Shown piece after piece: positions 6,003 to 8,201 of a stretch of DNA of 8,201 nt. The position numbers and the translations under genes were made by a program. The notes beneath the pieces are model-generated. The model saw only the letters and a list, made by a program, of their open reading frames with translations. It did not search any database and had not been told where the DNA came from. Where the stretch lies: NCBI GenBank assembly GCA_964397015.1, contig CAYNHL010000149.1, positions 1 through 8,201 of the forward strand. Reading direction: 5' to 3'. Numbering within the stretch: position 1 is the stretch's first letter; every line of letters starts with the position of its first letter. This DNA comes from MADRE2 sp964397015 (GTDB lineage: Bacteria > Desulfobacterota > Desulfobacteria > Desulfobacterales > Desulfobacteraceae).

Positions 6003-6143
6003 TATGTACATGGATCTGCGGGTGCATGTAAAAAACTGATGCCGTCGATGTAGAATGTTTTAGGGTTATTCACGGGAACGACTTTTTGAAACGATGTGTG
6101 ATACTGATTGCCGGCTACAGGACCAAACTTTTGAATATACAGT

Positions 6144-6155
6144 ATTTTCCTGATT
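6144..6155 (+). promoter_or_regulatory. ATTTTCCTGATT motif, copy 2 (points to the three-BON gene)
   Basis: ATTTTCCTGATT, preceded by GT as in copy 3. Its start is 60 bp upstream of the start of copy 3. It is identical to the inverted copy 1 on the other side of the intergenic region. Confidence 0.45.
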
Positions 6156-6203
6156 GAGCACCCCGTGTCCGATGAATTATTGTAAGGATGAACTACAAGT
6201 TGT

Positions 6204-6216
6204 ATTTTTCCTGATT
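6204..6216 (+). promoter_or_regulatory. ATTTTTCCTGATT motif, copy 3 (one extra T)
   Basis: Same motif as copies 1 and 2 with one extra T in the T run. It ends 126 nt before the three-BON start codon, almost the same distance as copy 1 keeps from the opposite gene. This suggests a shared factor site for both BON genes. Confidence 0.45.
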
Positions 6217-6327
6217 CACTGCTTGTTCGGGATCATGCGACTTGTCGAAGGTCAAATTTCTGCAGCAGGGTAAAAAGAGGCAGGCAGATTTGTTTTAGTT
6301 TTAAATGGCCTTTGATTTAAAACCATG

Positions 6328-6335
6328 AAAGGAGG
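6328..6335 (+). promoter_or_regulatory. Shine-Dalgarno site that fixes the three-BON start
   Basis: AAAGGAGG followed by 7 nt and ATG at 6343. An earlier in-frame ATG at 6325 overlaps this site and would encode it as MKGGKT, so 6343 is the likely start. Confidence 0.85.
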
Positions 6336-6342
6336 AAAAACA

Positions 6343-7008
6343 ATGAGAACTGATGAACTTATCAAAGAGTCTGTTGTGCATGAACTGACCAGGGACACGC
6401 GGATAGATGCTTCAAAAGTAGAGGTTACGGTGGATAACGGCCTTGTAACCCTGTCAGGTGAAGTGCCGACTTTCCTGAGTAAATCCGCAGCCACCGAGGA
6501 TGCCTTGTCGATTCTGGGAGTGACTGAAGTGGATAACCTGACGGTGGTTAATTATCCTGATACCTTCACCCTGCCGACGGATTCGGAGATCAAAGGAAAT
6601 ATCCTTTCCAAACTAGTCAGCAGCCCGGATCTGGATGTGTTCGATCTGGACGTAACAGTGAATACCGGCGTGGTGACCTTGAAAGGAACCGTAGATGCCT
6701 ATTGGAAAAGAACCTTTATCGAGGATCTGGTCGCTTTTGAAGCCGGTGTCACCTTTATCGAAAACCATGTGGCGGTTACACCGACTGATGATGTGCTCGA
6801 CAAGGCCGTTGCACAAGAGATCGTCGACTCATTGGAAGAAAAGGCTATTGTAGATGCAGATGATGTTGAGGTGTCGGTTTCCGACGGCGTGGTGGAACTT
6901 AGAGGTTCCGTTCCGAACTGGGCCGCCCGGCAGGCGGCTGCAAATGCTGCACTGTACACGTCAGGCGTAAAAATGCTCGATAACAATCTGGTTATATCCG
7001 GAATGTAA
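6343..7008 (+). CDS. Three-BON-domain protein without a signal peptide
   Basis: The 221-residue product starts directly with a BON unit (MRTDELIKESVVHELTRD), so it should be cytoplasmic, unlike its divergent neighbour. BON units lie at about 3-70, 78-146 and 153-219, each with the strand-turn core: GLVTLSGEV, GVVTLKGTV and GVVELRGSV. Inter-domain segments such as LGVTEVDNLTVV match the conserved G-V-x-x-V-x-N end of BON. There is no LysM, CBS or other partner domain. The protein is acidic. The gene is followed 87 nt later by hsp20 on the same strand with no obvious terminator between, so co-transcription is possible. BON-only cytoplasmic proteins have no settled function. Stress induction is inferred from neighbours and from the OsmY relationship. 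Confidence 0.87.
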   Translation: MRTDELIKESVVHELTRDTRIDASKVEVTVDNGLVTLSGEVPTFLSKSAATEDALSILGVTEVDNLTVVNYPDTFTLPTDSEIKGNILSKLVSSPDLDVFDLDVTVNTGVVTLKGTVDAYWKRTFIEDLVAFEAGVTFIENHVAVTPTDDVLDKAVAQEIVDSLEEKAIVDADDVEVSVSDGVVELRGSVPNWAARQAAANAALYTSGVKMLDNNLVISGM

Positions 7009-7080
7009 AATCATTTTTTTTACATTCCATAGCCATGAAAAAAACTTCAATCTATCACTGCACATAGAGTGCAACTTAAA

Positions 7081-7087
7081 AAAGGAG
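7081..7087 (+). promoter_or_regulatory. Shine-Dalgarno site for hsp20
   Basis: AAAGGAG lies 8 nt before ATG at 7096. It rules against the upstream in-frame GTG at 7069, which has no comparable site. A small TGCAC/GTGCA hairpin (7059-7063 with 7069-7073) sits just upstream but does not cover the site. Confidence 0.8.
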
Positions 7088-7095
7088 AAAACAAA

Positions 7096-7527
7096 ATGAC
7101 TGCAATCATACCAAGACCGAGATTTCGTAACCGTGCACTGAGAAGGAATATGGAAAATTTATGGGACCGCTTTTTAATGGAGCCGGACCTGTTTGGACAA
7201 ATGGAAGATGCACCCTGGTTCCCGGCTGCTGATATCAACGACAATGAAAAAGAAGTGATTGTTACAGCTGAACTTCCAGGACTGAGTCCCGATGATGTTG
7301 ATATAAAAGCCTCGGGAGATATACTTACCATCCGGGGTGAGAAAAAAAGCGAAGAAAAAGATGATACCCACTATGAAAGGTATTTTGGCAGTTTTGAGCG
7401 TTCATTCCAGCTGCCTTCAGAGGTAAACAGCGATAAGGCAGACGCAACATTTAAAAATGGCGTATTGAAAATCAAACTGCCCAAATCAGAATCTGAATCC
7501 GGAAAATCCATTAAAATATCGACATGA
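7096..7527 (+). CDS. Small heat-shock protein, Hsp20/alpha-crystallin family
   Basis: ATP-independent holdase that binds unfolding proteins, usually as large oligomers in the cytoplasm. The 143-residue length is typical. The N-terminal arm (about 1-40) carries NMENLWDRFLMEPDLFG. The alpha-crystallin domain (about 41-132) starts at WFPAADINDNEKEVIVTAEL, continues with DILTIRGEKK and GSFERSFQLP, and ends with the signature NGVLKIKLPK (121-130). The C-terminal tail carries the I-x-I motif as Ile139-Lys-Ile141, which docks neighbouring dimers, so the protein should assemble normally. No CIRCE element or heat-shock sigma promoter could be recognised upstream. It lies 87 nt after the three-BON gene and is followed by a terminator. 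Confidence 0.95.
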   Translation: MTAIIPRPRFRNRALRRNMENLWDRFLMEPDLFGQMEDAPWFPAADINDNEKEVIVTAELPGLSPDDVDIKASGDILTIRGEKKSEEKDDTHYERYFGSFERSFQLPSEVNSDKADATFKNGVLKIKLPKSESESGKSIKIST

Positions 7528-7538
7528 TAAAAACCTAA

Positions 7539-7564
7539 AAAGGGCCCTGTACTCAGGGCCCTTT
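7539..7564. terminator. Bidirectional terminator between hsp20 and the glycosylase gene
   Basis: AAAGGGCCCTG (7539-7549), loop TACT, CAGGGCCCTTT (7554-7564): a perfect 11-bp stem, 11 nt after the hsp20 stop. On the minus strand the stem continues into CCCTTTTTAGGTTTTTATC, a good U-rich tail for the convergent glycosylase gene ending at 7609. On the plus strand the T run is shorter. Confidence 0.8.
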
Positions 7565-7608
7565 AAAAACATCCATAAACAACCTGTATTGAGATGCCCC
7601 CTTCCTGC

Positions 7609-8201
7609 TCATTCCTGGTGCCGGCTGCAGAAATAAGAAGAACGTCCGCTGATGGTCTTTTTGGTTATCCGTCCCTCGCATATGCCGCATGGTTCACCTT
7701 CTTTCCTTCTCTTTATAAGATACCTGGAAGGAAAGTCGTCAGGATCGGCCTTATGTCTTATGCTGACTTCAAATATCCTTTTCATATTGGTAAAAAGGGA
7801 TTCAATCTCTTTTTTTTCAAGTTCATTTTTTTCCGGCCTGATGCTGGACTGGTACAATATTTCATCTGAATATATATTGCCGATACCGGCCAGCTTTTTC
7901 TGGTTCATGAGCCGGGATTTGATACTTCCCCCTTTTTCGATGGTTTTTTTAAAAAGGGCTTTACTAATCTTGTAAGCGTCAGGGCCGAGCTCGTTGTTTT
8001 TTATGAATTTTTCATGATCATCAATGAGCATGACCTTTCCAAGCTTTCTGACAGTTATAAAGGCAAAGCGGCTTCCATCATTGAAATCGATAATCAAGGG
8101 TGAATGTTCCATATCCCCGGGGTTTTGCATATACCGGACACTGCCGGTCATGCCGAAATGCAGCACCAGCTCCCTGCTGTCTGTGGCAAGAAACAAATAT
8201 T
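7609..8201 (-). CDS. mutM: Fpg/MutM-Nei family DNA glycosylase, C-terminal part (start beyond window)
   Basis: Base-excision repair glycosylase/AP lyase that removes oxidised purines such as 8-oxoguanine. The frame is open to the right edge; the N-terminal catalytic Pro2-Glu3 lies outside. Visible parts are: the end of the beta-sandwich domain with HFGMTGS, whose Met (8149-8151) is the void-filling residue; the wedge loop region RKLG, with Arg kept and Leu where Phe is usual; the H2TH domain with LMNQKKLAGIGNIYSDEILY; and a C-terminal zinc finger CGIC...YFCSRH. The last zinc ligand is His (CAC, 7618-7620) instead of the usual Cys. The visible 197 or so residues are about three quarters of a normal 270-residue Fpg. 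The gene is convergent with hsp20 and shares its terminator. A divergent Nei-like specificity is possible because of the wedge change. Confidence 0.88.
   Translation of the reverse strand, partial: YLFLATDSRELVLHFGMTGSVRYMQNPGDMEHSPLIIDFNDGSRFAFITVRKLGKVMLIDDHEKFIKNNELGPDAYKISKALFKKTIEKGGSIKSRLMNQKKLAGIGNIYSDEILYQSSIRPEKNELEKKEIESLFTNMKRIFEVSIRHKADPDDFPSRYLIKRRKEGEPCGICEGRITKKTISGRSSYFCSRHQE

Larger units (their letters stand above)
5861..6342. other. 482-nt divergent intergenic region between the two BON genes
   Basis: No convincing ORF or RNA gene is visible. The region is AT-rich near 5905-5960 and must hold the promoters of both divergent genes. I could not assign sigma70, sigma54, sigma32 or sigmaE elements with confidence. 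It contains three copies of an ATTTTCCTGATT motif and a TGTTTC/GAAACA inverted repeat, listed separately. Confidence 0.6.

Noticed and set aside
6058..6110. sigmaE-like promoter (GGAAC ... TTTGAAACG) in the BON intergenic region
   Set aside because: The GGAAC box is not followed by a matching -10 element at proper spacing.
7009..7095. RNA thermometer (ROSE or fourU type) before hsp20
   Set aside because: No upstream segment pairs convincingly with the AAAGGAG site. Only a 5-bp TGCAC/GTGCA hairpin is present, and it leaves the site free.

Overview
The window looks like a piece of a draft chromosome or metagenome bin from a Gram-negative, free-living bacterium. The gene set and protein style suggest a sulfate-reducer-like Desulfobacterota (Desulfobacteria). 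This placement is inferred from resemblance only; the window has no rRNA or other taxonomic marker. A run of 10 N at 1200-1209 is an assembly gap inside a gene.

Layout. On the minus strand, from right to left, positions 4056 to 1 carry an orphan NarL/FixJ response regulator (3403-4056), a trehalose-6-phosphate synthase otsA (1701-3212), a two-domain KaiC-family ATPase broken by the N gap (76-1556), and the first 25 codons of a KaiB-like gene (1-76) that overlaps the kaiC stop codon. Also on the minus strand, further right, is a secreted protein made of six tandem BON domains (4316-5860). A 482-base intergenic region separates it from a divergent plus-strand pair: a three-BON protein without a signal peptide (6343-7008) and a small heat-shock protein Hsp20 (7096-7527). 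A bidirectional terminator separates hsp20 from a convergent, right-truncated Fpg/MutM-type DNA glycosylase (7609-8201).

Non-coding content. There is an 87-nt near-perfect palindrome between otsA and kaiC with GTGGGGTCAGGCTTG ends (REP-like). A collapsed relative of it, flanked by 12-bp direct repeats, lies upstream of the response regulator. Several further hairpins and terminators are visible. A 12-13-mer (ATTTTCCTGATT) occurs three times in the divergent BON intergenic region, oriented toward each gene at nearly the same distance. There is a 22-bp inverted repeat just upstream of otsA.

How it may fit together. Trehalose synthesis (osmotic and desiccation stress), envelope and cytoplasmic BON proteins (OsmY-like), Hsp20 (protein aggregation), Fpg (oxidised bases) and a KaiC/KaiB pair look like a stress-response neighbourhood. 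The kaiC-then-kaiB order, the absence of kaiA from the window, the missing KaiC C-terminal tail and a Ser-Ser phosphosite pair fit a KaiA-independent, KaiC2-like system rather than the cyanobacterial kaiABC clock. The functional link among these genes is inference from proximity.
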